A stretch of 64,000 nucleotides of DNA from Tolypothrix bouteillei VB521301. Its GTDB lineage: Bacteria; Cyanobacteriota; Cyanobacteriia; Cyanobacteriales; Nostocaceae. The position numbers and the translations under genes are program-made. The stretch lies in assembly GCF_000760695.4 (NCBI RefSeq), contig NZ_JHEG04000001.1:9400125-9464124 (forward strand), read 5' to 3'. Of the stretch, positions 17,492-25,896 are shown piece by piece; the first letter of the stretch is position 1, and each line of letters opens with the position of its first letter. Below the pieces are notes generated by a model, which saw only the letters and a list, made by a program, of their open reading frames with translations, made no database searches and was not told where the DNA came from.

Positions 17492-18160
17492 ATGATAACT
17501 TTAGAACACCCCGTAGACCTTCGTCCAGAGCAAGCAGTCGCGTTGAAATCATTTATTAAACTTGCAGAAGATCCCAGCCAAACCCTCGCCGTTTTCGAGA
17601 TGGCTAAAAGCATCAATCAAACGGAAATGTACGACCTGGGAATTGAGTATCTCAAGTCCAATCCCGACATTGAGGCACTGGTTCGGGAACGATATATTGC
17701 TCCTACTCCTGATATGGATGCCCTGTTGCAGCTCCCTCAAGATTCTCTAGGCTACTGCTATGCCACCCACATGAAGCGGCTGAATTTCGACCCCAACTTT
17801 TTCCCCCATGTTGAGGTGACAGACGATAGCTCTTGTCTGGAATTACGAATCAAACAGACGCATGATATCTGGCATATTTTGACTGGGTTTGGCACCGATG
17901 AAGTCGGAGAGTTTGGCTTACAAGGATTTACCCTGGCGCAAACTCATTTGCCTGTGTCTGTTGCCATTGCCACCGCAGGCGTTTTCCACACTCTGCTCAA
18001 GTACCCCGCTCGCTTAAATGAAGTGTTGGGGGTAATTCAGCGAGGCTATGCCATGGGAGTAAAGGCAAAACCATTCCTAGCGCAGAAGTGGGAAGAACAC
18101 TGGGAGAAGCCATTGGCAGAATGGCAGTCTGAACTAGGTGTTAAACCTGTTTTTGCTTGA
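17492..18160 (+). CDS. Coq4-family protein
   Basis: 222 residues. The conserved zinc motif HDIWH (residues 124-128, the HDxxH of Coq4) is followed by the acidic cluster TDEVGEFGLQ. In mitochondria and proteobacteria Coq4 organises, or catalyses a step in, ubiquinone biosynthesis. Cyanobacteria make plastoquinone rather than ubiquinone, so the role here is open: binding another quinone or hydrophobic isoprenoid is a family-based guess. Paired with the divergent AraC regulator, which suggests inducible expression rather than a housekeeping role. Confidence 0.82.
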   Translation: MITLEHPVDLRPEQAVALKSFIKLAEDPSQTLAVFEMAKSINQTEMYDLGIEYLKSNPDIEALVRERYIAPTPDMDALLQLPQDSLGYCYATHMKRLNFDPNFFPHVEVTDDSSCLELRIKQTHDIWHILTGFGTDEVGEFGLQGFTLAQTHLPVSVAIATAGVFHTLLKYPARLNEVLGVIQRGYAMGVKAKPFLAQKWEEHWEKPLAEWQSELGVKPVFA

Positions 18161-18217
18161 GTGTAGTCATTAGATCCAGAATGTTTAGTTCTGCGCTCGC
18201 TCTACTTTTTGGATGCC

Positions 18218-18259
18218 AGTTAGGTCGAGGGGGAGTATTATCTCCCCCTCGACCTAACT
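18218..18259. terminator. Long perfect hairpin between convergent genes
   Basis: 18-bp perfect stem (arms 18218-18235 and 18242-18259, starting AGTTAGGTCGAGG) with a 6-base loop. It lies between the plus-strand Coq4-like gene and the minus-strand 18324 gene, so it can serve both strands. No T-tract. Confidence 0.65.
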
Positions 18260-18323
18260 AGCGCCCAGATGAGGTGAGTGCATGGTATTCCTCATTATGG
18301 CAAGCGATCGCTTCAGCGACTTG

Positions 18324-18719
18324 TCAATAAGATTTGCCATCGCTACCAAAGTATTCCCGATAGCTGCAAATTTTATTCCCCTGCACATCAAAAGAAACAG
18401 CCACACGGTTTTTATAAGGTTCGCCAAATAACTTCCCTTCATCCCGAAATTCAAAAACCACAGTTGTTTCATTGCTCGTCACGCGCTCTAAAGTCACAGC
18501 CAGCCCACCTTTGAAAGCTTCAGCAACATATTGAAAAAATTCTCTTGCTTTTTCTTTTCCCTCATGCAAGCCGTGATATTTTCCCATGGGAAACCAGAAA
18601 CTAAAGTCATCGGTAACCATATCTAAAAACTGGTTCCAATCCCCTGTTGTCAAACCGTGCTTAAAATGTTCAAATGCTTGATGAGCAACTTTTAAAGTAG
18701 TTTCTAGCTCTTGTGTCAT
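18324..18719 (-). CDS. SnoaL/NTF2-like protein
   Basis: 131 residues, the size of a single NTF2-like (SnoaL/ketosteroid isomerase) barrel: N-terminal helices with TTGDWNQFLDMVTDDFSFWFPMG, then LHEGKEKAREFFQYV and beta strands ending YREYFG. These pockets bind or isomerise small hydrophobic molecules; no catalytic residue can be assigned. Divergent from the methyltransferase operon at 18868 (~150 bases between starts), which contains a second NTF2-like gene, so the proteins may act together. Confidence 0.75.
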   Translation of the reverse strand: MTQELETTLKVAHQAFEHFKHGLTTGDWNQFLDMVTDDFSFWFPMGKYHGLHEGKEKAREFFQYVAEAFKGGLAVTLERVTSNETTVVFEFRDEGKLFGEPYKNRVAVSFDVQGNKICSYREYFGSDGKSY

Positions 18720-18867
18720 TGTAGCTCTCTTAAAGCGCTAACCTAAGCTTACATGACTTAATTATGCAATTTTTTCAACATTGTAAAAAAATTTGTGATA
18801 TTTGCTCTCAACGTTATCCTAGTAGAAGAAGTTATTTATGACTTAAATACTTGTAACAAAAATAACC

Positions 18868-20058
18868 ATGTATCGAGATAATCTACCTCCTGTTTGGAAT
18901 AGAGTAGGAAAACATGCAGTGTTTCCAGAAGCTACGCATGACGAAATTGCTCGTTATAATTTTCTAGCAAATTTGAACCGTCACCTTGCAACTGTTGTAT
19001 CTCCCGGTAACAGGATTGCGTATGAAAAAGAAGTTCTTCCACATTTTCGACAGACACACGGGCGGGAATTTGAAAACCGGGAAGAATTACATGAAGCTAT
19101 GAAGAAGAATTCACATTATCAGATGTGGAGCGCCTTACGTCGATCTGCTATGGAAATGAGACAACAAGCAGGTCGTTCAATGGTGCTGCGTCAAGCAAAT
19201 GAACTAGCAGAAAAGGCTCATCGTTGGAATCAGAATAAAGATACTCTTAAACTGAATCCAGATCAAAAAATTCCCTACTACGTTCAAGCAGTAGATCATC
19301 ATTGTATGCCTGGTAGTTACTACACAGAACTCATAGAAGGAGATGTAACAGCTGCGGCTAATTATGATTCTGGTCTTTTTGTGACAACAGCTGGCTTACT
19401 GGGACGCCTGAGTGATGGAGGAGGTAGAGCGATCGCGCAATGGCTAAAAACCCAGCATCCAGAATTTCAACCAAAACGCATACTGGATATTGGCTGTGGA
19501 TTGGGTCATAACGTTATTCCCATAGCGCAAGCCTATCCCAATGCTGAGGCGATCGCCATTGATGTTGCAGCCCCAATGTTAAGATACGGGCATGCTCGTG
19601 CTCAAAGTCTTGGTGTCCAAAATCTTACTTTTATCCAAATGGATGGTGCAAATACAGGATTTGCAGATGAATCGTTTGATTGGATACAAACCACCATGTT
19701 TCTACATGAAACTTCCTACACAACCCTTCATCAGATTATAAAAGAAATTTATCGGATGCTGAACTTTAGTGGTATTACTCTTCATATTGAACAACCCCAG
19801 TACACTCCAGATATGGATTTATACGAGCAGTTTATTCGTGATTGGGATGCCTATTATAATAATGAACCTTTTTGGTCTCAGATGCACGATATAGATATGA
19901 AAAAACTTATGATTCAAGCTGGTTTTCCGGAAAAATCGTGTATTCAAATAGGTATTAAAGCGGTCAATGACATAGAGGAAGGTCAACAAGCAAATGAAAC
20001 AATAGAAGATTTTGGTCGTTCACCTATTTGGAATGTATTTGGTGCATGGAAAGCTTAG
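18868..20058 (+). CDS. SAM-dependent methyltransferase with N-terminal extension
   Basis: 396 residues. Class I methyltransferase core from ~200: motif I ILDIGCGLGHN (205-215), acidic residue ending strand 2 (AIAIDVAAPM), motif near QMDGANTGFADESFD, post-motif YRMLNFSGITLHIEQ. The first ~190 residues are a helical extension with no family I recognise. Likely a small-molecule methyltransferase. It heads an operon: the next two genes follow after gaps of 25 and 8 bases. Substrate unknown. Confidence 0.83.
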   Translation: MYRDNLPPVWNRVGKHAVFPEATHDEIARYNFLANLNRHLATVVSPGNRIAYEKEVLPHFRQTHGREFENREELHEAMKKNSHYQMWSALRRSAMEMRQQAGRSMVLRQANELAEKAHRWNQNKDTLKLNPDQKIPYYVQAVDHHCMPGSYYTELIEGDVTAAANYDSGLFVTTAGLLGRLSDGGGRAIAQWLKTQHPEFQPKRILDIGCGLGHNVIPIAQAYPNAEAIAIDVAAPMLRYGHARAQSLGVQNLTFIQMDGANTGFADESFDWIQTTMFLHETSYTTLHQIIKEIYRMLNFSGITLHIEQPQYTPDMDLYEQFIRDWDAYYNNEPFWSQMHDIDMKKLMIQAGFPEKSCIQIGIKAVNDIEEGQQANETIEDFGRSPIWNVFGAWKA

Positions 20059-20083
20059 GTTACAGACAGTAAAGTCAGCAATT

Positions 20084-20446
20084 ATGCAAGATATTAATGA
20101 CATCTTATTAGCAAGCAACAAAAGTAAAGGCAAACGCCCCTATTTTTTTGACGATCCAGCCGTTGAACGGGTATTAAACATAACGATGGCGATCGCAATG
20201 GAACACGCAGTGACACGAGAACGGTTAGATACCATAGAACGCCTTTTAGCCGCTAAAGGTATACTGAGCAAATCAGAAATTGATTCTTATGAACCTACTA
20301 AAATAGTTGCTGAGGAACGCCAGCGATGGCATGCAGAATATATTTCTCGCATACTTCGTATTATTCAGCAAGAACTTGAGGCATTAGAAAATCCAGAACA
20401 TAACCGAGATATAAAAGATATTGCAGAAGAGTTAGGCAGTAGCTAA
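20084..20446 (+). CDS. Hypothetical helical protein in the methyltransferase operon
   Basis: 120 residues from the ATG at 20084; a longer frame exists upstream but overlaps the methyltransferase. Predominantly helical and charged: RPYFFDDPAVERVLNITMAIAMEHAVTRERLDTIERLLAAKG and HAEYISRILRIIQQELEALENPEHN. No signal peptide. Not recognised. Tight spacing to both neighbours means it is part of the same operon and probably the same pathway or complex. Confidence 0.72.
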   Translation: MQDINDILLASNKSKGKRPYFFDDPAVERVLNITMAIAMEHAVTRERLDTIERLLAAKGILSKSEIDSYEPTKIVAEERQRWHAEYISRILRIIQQELEALENPEHNRDIKDIAEELGSS

Positions 20447-20454
20447 AGACTAAA

Positions 20455-20889
20455 ATGACAAGTGCTGTAAATCAAATTGACAACTTTTATCGTGCCATAC
20501 TTCGGCAAGAAGTGAGGAATATTTGTCAAAGTTACGTTCCTCAAGAAGATACATACGTTTTTGTCGAAGGACCTCGTTACTCTACTATTGGCTATAGCAA
20601 AATTGCAAAAGGCTGGCAGGATTTTTGTAATTCCACAGTAAAATTAGAAAAAATTGAGTGGATAGAGGGACCCTTTACTGAAGAAATTGAAAATCTAGCT
20701 TGGGTAGCGGGAATAGTGTTATTAACTGTAACTGTCAAAGCTCGATCTATCCAACGAACATTTAGGGCTACTTTTGTCCTTAACAAAAATGAAGCAGGAT
20801 CTTGGCAGATTCGACACGAGCATCTCTCCGCCCCACTAGACGATCCATATGGTATCGGAGATTGGTTAAATAAAAATGAACAACCCTAG
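20455..20889 (+). CDS. SnoaL/NTF2-like protein, operon member
   Basis: 144 residues, one NTF2-like fold: helices (VNQIDNFYRAILRQEVRNICQSYV), PRYSTIGYSKIAKGWQDF, and strands LEKIEWIEGPF, AGIVLLTVTVKARS and QIRHEHLSAPL, a common ending in SnoaL-like proteins with a His in the pocket. Third gene of the operon begun by the methyltransferase (8-base gap). Could be an isomerase, cyclase or binding subunit; nothing in the sequence decides this. Confidence 0.75.
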   Translation: MTSAVNQIDNFYRAILRQEVRNICQSYVPQEDTYVFVEGPRYSTIGYSKIAKGWQDFCNSTVKLEKIEWIEGPFTEEIENLAWVAGIVLLTVTVKARSIQRTFRATFVLNKNEAGSWQIRHEHLSAPLDDPYGIGDWLNKNEQP

Positions 20890-20961
20890 TGTCATTTTTA
20901 CCGAACTGTTGATTTTTATTACGATACAATAGGAATAGCACTTAAGGGTCGTATTTCAAAA

Positions 20962-21318
20962 ATGGTTACACTAAATGTACTACAGTCCCAACCATCCGCA
21001 AATCTGAAAGTAACGATTCTACTAGAAAATCTTGCCTCCGGATATTTTGCTGCTTCTGTATTTGAGTTGCCCGACTGTCGAGTAGAAGCACCAAACAGAG
21101 AAGAAGCTATTACCCAAATTAAAGCTGCATTTTTAGAACGGCTTAAGCATATTGAAACAATCTCATGGGATGTCCCAGTTCAGGCTTCAGAACCAGCTTG
21201 GATGAAATTTGCGGGTGTTTTCAAAGACGATTCAGATTTTGAGGAAATTATGCAGACCATTCGAGCCGAGCGAAATAGTAATGATGAATCTGAAGTTGAC
21301 CCTTCTTATTATTTGTAA
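20962..21318 (+). CDS. HicB-like antitoxin (partner of PIN toxin)
   Basis: 118 residues. The N-terminal ~60 residues fit a HicB-like fold: VTILLENLASGYFAASVFELPDCRVEAPNREEAITQIKAAFLERLKH, with strand-strand-helix order and an internal pro-drug-like ELPDCR turn typical of HicB. The C-terminal ~50 residues are acidic and probably disordered until they bind the toxin. It lies 11 bases upstream of the PIN-domain gene, the classical antitoxin-first order. A -10-like TACAAT near 20925-20930 could be the promoter. Confidence 0.68.
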   Translation: MVTLNVLQSQPSANLKVTILLENLASGYFAASVFELPDCRVEAPNREEAITQIKAAFLERLKHIETISWDVPVQASEPAWMKFAGVFKDDSDFEEIMQTIRAERNSNDESEVDPSYYL

Positions 21319-21329
21319 AGGGAGTTTTA

Positions 21330-21752
21330 GTGTCTCTACATATTTTGGATACTGACCATGTTTCATTAATTTTGTACAATCATCCCTTAGTTATCGCCAA
21401 CGCGGCTCAACATCAAATTGCAGTTACGGTGATTACGGTTCAAGAACTTTTCAATGGGTGGATCGGCAGAATTAATGACCCGTCACTAGTAAATAATTTG
21501 CCAGATCTCTACACAAAACTTTGGACAACCGTAAAATATCTTCAGACGGTTGAGATGCTAAATTTCACCCCAGAAGCTGACACTTGCCTCAAGCAATTGC
21601 TAAAAGATAAGCCACCTCTGCGAAAAAATCGCCTGCAAAAAGATATGCGAATTGCAGCAATTGCGTTATCGCTCAATGCTACAGTTGTCACGTGCAACCA
21701 ACGAGACTATGAGCAAGTACCCGGCCTCGCAATTACAGATTGGACACATTAA
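21330..21752 (+). CDS. vapC: VapC-type PIN-domain toxin
   Basis: 140 residues, GTG start with GGGAG upstream. PIN-domain acidic residues: first Asp in HILDTDHVSLIL, Glu in VTVQELFNGW, Asp pair in KDMRIAAIALSLNATVVTCNQRDYEQV. These coordinate Mg for single-strand RNA cleavage (commonly tRNA or rRNA in VapC). Paired with the HicB-like antitoxin, an uncommon combination since VapC usually pairs with VapB/AbrB- or RHH-type antitoxins. Confidence 0.85.
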   Translation: MSLHILDTDHVSLILYNHPLVIANAAQHQIAVTVITVQELFNGWIGRINDPSLVNNLPDLYTKLWTTVKYLQTVEMLNFTPEADTCLKQLLKDKPPLRKNRLQKDMRIAAIALSLNATVVTCNQRDYEQVPGLAITDWTH

Positions 21753-21778
21753 ATTGTAAGTCCATACCATGTTTGGTA

Positions 21779-21802
21779 GGAGCATCCCAATTTGGAAAAA
21801 AC
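21779..21802 (-). repeat. Solitary end of the MITE-like repeat family R1
   Basis: GGAGCATCCCAATTTGG followed by A residues matches the complement of the right ends at 23649-23659 and 41920-41937. No opposite end is found nearby, so it is a remnant. Confidence 0.6.
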
Positions 21803-21825
21803 CTGGGAACAGTGGGAGCTAATTT

Positions 21826-21868
21826 CTGTAAGTTCTTTGATTTTGAATCAAAATCAAAGAACTTACAG
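21826..21868. terminator. 21-bp perfect hairpin between convergent vapC and hisS
   Basis: Arms 21826-21846 and 21848-21868 are perfect inverted repeats (starting CTGTAAGTTCTTTGA) around a single base. Placed between a plus-strand and a minus-strand gene, it probably ends both transcripts. Confidence 0.65.
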
Positions 21869-21944
21869 TAAGAACGTAGAGCAATAAGAAAAGAGCCAAA
21901 TCTCTGCTCCTCACAACCGAGGAGGAGTTAAAATCAGGGCGCTA

Positions 21945-23333
21945 CTACACCAATCTACTTCTAATTTCCTCAGCCAAATTTTCCAACGAAACTTCTATTT
22001 GCTCTCGTGTTTTCAAATCCTTGAGAGCCGCTTTTTGTGCTGCTGCTTCCTCAGAACCAATAATGACACAAAATTGAATTCCCTGTTTTTCAGCTTGTTG
22101 GAATTGTTTGCCCAAAGGTCGTTGCTCAAAGTTTGTAACAACATTAATTCCAGCTTTACGTAACTTTTGAGATACATTGAGATATACAGGCATCAAATCC
22201 TCTTGCAAGTTTACCACGATCGCCTGAGTGGGAGTTGGCGTCAGTGGGTTCAGAATACCGGCTTTTAACAAACGACTAATTAAGCGAGTTAAACCAATGG
22301 AAATGCCTACACCGGGCATTTTTTCACCTAAAAATACACCCACTAATTCTTCATACCTACCACCGGAACAAATGCTTCCTAAAGCTTCATGTCCAACTAA
22401 ACTTGTTTCGTAAACAGTCCCTGTATAGTAATCAAGACCGCGAGCAATAGATAAATCGATACAGAAACGATTTTCTCCAACACCTAAATTGCGAACGCCA
22501 GAAATAACTGTTTCTAATTCCGTAACTCCCAAGTTAAATATCTCAGCTTCTGATGCCGATTGCGCTAAGTATTTAAGTTTATCTAAGATTTCGTCAGCCG
22601 TTCCCTTAATATTAATAAAATCAATAATTTTTTGCGCTTGCTCTACTAAAACTCCTTCTTTTTCCAACTCCTGCTTAACCTTCGCCTCACCAACTTTTTC
22701 TAAAGTATCAATAATACCGATACAAGATTTAATTTTCTCAGCTTCTACACCTACCGATTTAAAGAACCCCGTAAGTACCTTACGATTATTAATACGTATG
22801 AGAAAATCTCCAATGTTAATCGCTTCAAATATCTCAGCAATAATAGCAGGCATTTGAGCATCGTAAAACAAGCTGAGTTCGCGACGCCCTACAACATCAA
22901 TATCACATTGTCTAAACTGACGGAAACGTCCATCTTTTGCCCTCTCTCCTCGAAAAACAATATCCATTTGGTAACGGGCAAAAGGAAAAGTTAAATTATT
23001 AAGGTTACGGGCAATATATGCTGCTAAAGGAACCGTTTGGTCGAATTTTAAAGCTCGTGCTTCCGAACCCGTTTCTCCTGCTTTATCCTTTTCTGCTTGC
23101 CGATTGGGTGGCAAGATAGGATTAATACTGTAGATTATATTATCACCTTGATTGCCTTTTGCTTGTAAAACTTCCAAACGTTCTACAGCCGGAGTTTCTA
23201 TAGGTGTAAATCCATAACTTTCATAAACTTTCCGGATTGTATCAAGTAAGTATACTTCCAAACGTTTCTCACCGGGAAGAAATTCTGGAAAACCACTGGG
23301 AGTCGAAAAGTTAATTTTTTCAGATTTTGCCAT
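21945..23333 (-). CDS. hisS: Histidyl-tRNA synthetase
   Basis: 462 residues from the ATG at 23333 (a TTG eight codons upstream is less likely). Class II synthetase: motif 1 region with PVERLEVLQ-like helix, motif 2 FRGERAKDGRFRQFRQCDIDVVG, the HisRS-specific ARGLDYYTGTVYE, motif 3 GVGISIGLTRLI, and a C-terminal anticodon-binding domain (QAIVVNLQEDL... QRPLGKQFQQAEK). It charges tRNA-His. Essential housekeeping gene sitting between accessory genes. Confidence 0.95.
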   Translation of the reverse strand: MAKSEKINFSTPSGFPEFLPGEKRLEVYLLDTIRKVYESYGFTPIETPAVERLEVLQAKGNQGDNIIYSINPILPPNRQAEKDKAGETGSEARALKFDQTVPLAAYIARNLNNLTFPFARYQMDIVFRGERAKDGRFRQFRQCDIDVVGRRELSLFYDAQMPAIIAEIFEAINIGDFLIRINNRKVLTGFFKSVGVEAEKIKSCIGIIDTLEKVGEAKVKQELEKEGVLVEQAQKIIDFINIKGTADEILDKLKYLAQSASEAEIFNLGVTELETVISGVRNLGVGENRFCIDLSIARGLDYYTGTVYETSLVGHEALGSICSGGRYEELVGVFLGEKMPGVGISIGLTRLISRLLKAGILNPLTPTPTQAIVVNLQEDLMPVYLNVSQKLRKAGINVVTNFEQRPLGKQFQQAEKQGIQFCVIIGSEEAAAQKAALKDLKTREQIEVSLENLAEEIRSRLV

Positions 23334-23412
23334 ACAAATATTTTGGTCGAGACTCAAGAATCTATATTAAACAATTATTAAAGATAATACCAAAGGCGAG
23401 TAATATAGCAGC

Positions 23413-23714
23413 CCTAAATGATTTACAAACACCTCTTCCGGGAGCGTCCCAAAGAGCGCAATTGCCCTCAGAATAGAATTCTAGGGCTACACAAACGCTC
23501 GTCCCTTCGGGTTCACCAGTCGCCAGGGCGTGGGAAACCCGCCTGCAGCCCTGAACTCACCACCTACGTAGACTTCTTATTAAGTCCGCGCAGGCGGACT
23601 TTGTTTGTATAGGCGTGATTTCAATCACAAGCATATTTTTTACAAATTGGGATGCTCCCCCTCTTCCTTGTCTCCCTTGTCTGTCTTGTTTAGATCTCAA
23701 ATAGGATTGCTATA
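23413..23714 (+). repeat. Interspersed repeat family R2, copy 2 (interrupted)
   Basis: Left part CTAAATGATTTACAAACACC (to 23439); right part CTTCCTTGTCTCCCTTGTC ... CTCAAATAGGATTGCTATA (23660-23714). Removing 23440-23667 restores the uninterrupted form seen at 5938. Confidence 0.78.
23440..23659. mobile_element. MITE-like element R1 with 8-bp target duplication
   Basis: 220 bp. Left end GGGAGCGTCCCAA; right end, complemented, GGGAGCATCCCAA: 13-bp terminal inverted repeats with one mismatch. Flanked by perfect direct repeats CCTCTTCC (23432-23439 and 23660-23667), a unit present once in uninterrupted R2 copies. No transposase ORF inside, so movement would need an enzyme encoded elsewhere. Interior includes a GCG-rich block (GTGGGAAACCCGCC) shared with repeats at 25990 and 56440. 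Confidence 0.82.
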
Positions 23715-23882
23715 TCTTTAATGAATACTTGTACTGAGTTTTTAGTTCCACTTTAACGAGATGGCAAAACTGGGAGCTAATTTAAGAGCTAATTATTTAA
23801 CAAGTCATTAAACGGGTATGGTAGAACTTAGCAAATTGTATAACTTCTTGCCCGCTTATATTAGAACCAAGTTTTGCTTGTT

Positions 23883-24329
23883 TCAACGCAAACGTTCTTC
23901 TTGAATTAAAGTTCGTTGGAAGAGTTGATGATCTTTAAACCAGTGCCAAGTCCGGGAACGATAGTTATTGCAGGGGCTGAGATTAATCATTTCATATAAA
24001 TACATACCCGGTGCAGTTTTATAAGAAAACCACAAAATAATTGTTGCATTGTCAATTTCCCAAGCTTTTCCATCAATACGTTCTGTATTAAACCATAATG
24101 CTTTGTCTCGATAAGTGCCTGGAAACTGATGCTCTTCTTGTTTACCATTAGCCCACTTATAACGATTAATTTGATAGTAGGAATAAGCATCATCGTCAGG
24201 AAACTGGCACGTCAAATGAGACTCATGCTTATCTATGATTTTTCCTTCTACGTCAACTACTGTATACGTACCCAGCCAATCTCCTTCATGACGTACCAGA
24301 ACAGGCATTTCTTCTCGAATCAGTGACAT
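23883..24329 (-). CDS. Calycin-like hypothetical protein (resembles DUF3598 N-domain)
   Basis: 148 residues; ATG at 24329 with GAAGGAG upstream. Beta-rich, with RHEGDWLGTYTVVDVEGKIIDKHESHLTC, YSYYQINRYKWANGKQEEHQFPGTYRDKALWF and IILWFSYKTAPGMYLYEMINLS; this resembles the cyanobacterial DUF3598/lipocalin-like fold, which binds small hydrophobic ligands. It lies 72 bases downstream of the aldehyde dehydrogenase gene on the same strand, so probably the same transcript. Substrate unknown. Confidence 0.68.
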   Translation of the reverse strand: MSLIREEMPVLVRHEGDWLGTYTVVDVEGKIIDKHESHLTCQFPDDDAYSYYQINRYKWANGKQEEHQFPGTYRDKALWFNTERIDGKAWEIDNATIILWFSYKTAPGMYLYEMINLSPCNNYRSRTWHWFKDHQLFQRTLIQEERLR

Positions 24330-24401
24330 GACAAAACTCCTTCTATTATTGATTTTGGATTGTTGTACTCATAACTAACAACTAACCACGAACCACTAAT
24401 T

Positions 24402-25820
24402 CTATTTATTATCAAACCACCAAGGGTCACTCCCAGAGTTAGTTTTCACTAAAAAAGCTTTTTTTCGCATAAAACGTGTCAGTCCTGTTTTTCCCATACG
24501 CGATCCGCCTAAACCAGAAAACTTAAAAGAATTTTTTTCGCCCTCATGCACCAAAGCAGTTAGAGAAGCATCATTAATACTAATACCACCTGCATCTATT
24601 TGACGGGCAACTTCTATCGCTTCTGCATCCGATCCTGCAAAAACTGCTGCACTTAATCCGTATATAGAATCATTAGCCAAAGTTATTGCTTCTTCAACTG
24701 TGGAAAAAGACATTACGGGCATAATGGGACCAAATGTTTCTTCAGTCATAACTTTCATAGTATGGTTAACTTGAGTCAGAACTGTAGGACGACACCACCA
24801 TCCTCCTCCATGGGTCTCAATTTCACCACCACAATGCACAACAGCACCCAGTTCTGCTGCATCTAACAAATGGTCGCTCACGATCGCCGCTTGTCTTTCT
24901 GCAATTATAGGACCGATTTCCCCGCTCTCTGCTGTGGGATAAGCTAATTTAAGACGTTGCGCTTTGTCTACAAGTTGTTTAACAAATGGTTCCATTATAG
25001 ATTCAGCAACATAAATTCGCTCGATAGATTGACAGGACTGTCCGGTATTCACAACCGAACCCCATAAAATAGCTGATGTTGCCAAATCTAAATCGGCTGA
25101 TTCTAAAACGATTGCGGGGTCTTTCCCTCCCAATTCCAGAAAAGCCGGTATAAAGTATTTAGCCGCAGTTTCAGCAACTTTTCTCCCCGTTTCTACACCT
25201 CCGGTAAAACAAACCAAATCTACATTCTCTATCAGAGCAGATCCCGTTTCTGCTGCTCCCTCTACAAAATTTAATACATCTCTTAGCTTTGGAACGTTAT
25301 TGAGTGCAGCTAATAGAGGTGCGACAAACCGAGGTGCTATTTCACTAGGTTTAACAATAACAGCACAACCAGCTAACAAGGCGGGAATAGTATCAATTGT
25401 TGAAAGCAAAAGGGGAAAATTCCACGGGCTAATGACACCTACTAAAGGATAGGGAACTGCTGTTTGTTTCAATTCAATAAAAGGAATAGCTGTATTTTTT
25501 TGCGATTCTTGGAGCAATTCTGGAGCTACTTTACACCAGCGATCGATACTAGAAACGAATGAATCAATTTCCATAACTGATATCGATACCCTTCCGGTAT
25601 CATTCACCAAAGCTTCCGTCAGCTTCTCCCGCCCAGATGAGATCACTTGCTTCCACTGCTGAAGGGCTTCGACTCTACCTTCTATACCAAGTTGTTGCCA
25701 ACTTTTTTGCGATCGCCGCAAGCGACTGCATTGCTGTGCGAGAAGCTTTGCGGGTGGAGGTATAATCACGTAATCAAACTTTCCAGTCCGAGGATTGCGG
25801 ACATCTATTGCTTTAGACAT
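24402..25820 (-). CDS. NAD(P)-dependent aldehyde dehydrogenase
   Basis: 472 residues. Catalytic residues intact: SPWNFPLLL (oxyanion Asn), ELGGKDPAIVL (general base Glu) and NTGQSCQSIERIYV (nucleophile Cys). EETFGPIMPVM is the conserved distal block. It oxidises an aldehyde to an acid. The C-terminus is unusually basic (GSRMGKTGLTRFMRKKAF), a tail that in many family members marks membrane association. Placed between the calycin-like and nitrilase-like genes on one strand, implying a shared pathway; substrate not readable. Confidence 0.9.
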   Translation of the reverse strand: MSKAIDVRNPRTGKFDYVIIPPPAKLLAQQCSRLRRSQKSWQQLGIEGRVEALQQWKQVISSGREKLTEALVNDTGRVSISVMEIDSFVSSIDRWCKVAPELLQESQKNTAIPFIELKQTAVPYPLVGVISPWNFPLLLSTIDTIPALLAGCAVIVKPSEIAPRFVAPLLAALNNVPKLRDVLNFVEGAAETGSALIENVDLVCFTGGVETGRKVAETAAKYFIPAFLELGGKDPAIVLESADLDLATSAILWGSVVNTGQSCQSIERIYVAESIMEPFVKQLVDKAQRLKLAYPTAESGEIGPIIAERQAAIVSDHLLDAAELGAVVHCGGEIETHGGGWWCRPTVLTQVNHTMKVMTEETFGPIMPVMSFSTVEEAITLANDSIYGLSAAVFAGSDAEAIEVARQIDAGGISINDASLTALVHEGEKNSFKFSGLGGSRMGKTGLTRFMRKKAFLVKTNSGSDPWWFDNK

Positions 25821-25830
25821 AATTAATTTT

Positions 25831-25879
25831 GCTAATTGCTAATAGCTAATGGCTAATTGCTAATAGCTAATGGCTAATT
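25831..25879 (+). repeat. Heptameric tandem repeat, seven units
   Basis: GCTAATT-GCTAATA-GCTAATG-GCTAATT-GCTAATA-GCTAATG-GCTAATT: seven heptamers in register, in the 21-bp higher-order order T-A-G. Confidence 0.85.
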
Positions 25880-25896
25880 GTTAATTGTTCATGGTG

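Larger units (their letters stand above)
23334..23882. other. Gene-free stretch made largely of nested repeats
   Basis: About 550 bases. 23413-23439 and 23660-23714 are the two halves of an R2 repeat, split by the R1 MITE-like element 23440-23659. The rest (to 23882) is AT-rich with no recognised gene. Near 23770 GGGAGCTAATTT repeats a phrase also found at 21814. Confidence 0.7.

Noticed and set aside
18278..18514. Plus-strand frame antisense to the SnoaL-like gene
   Set aside because: Shadow of the minus-strand gene with no start signal.
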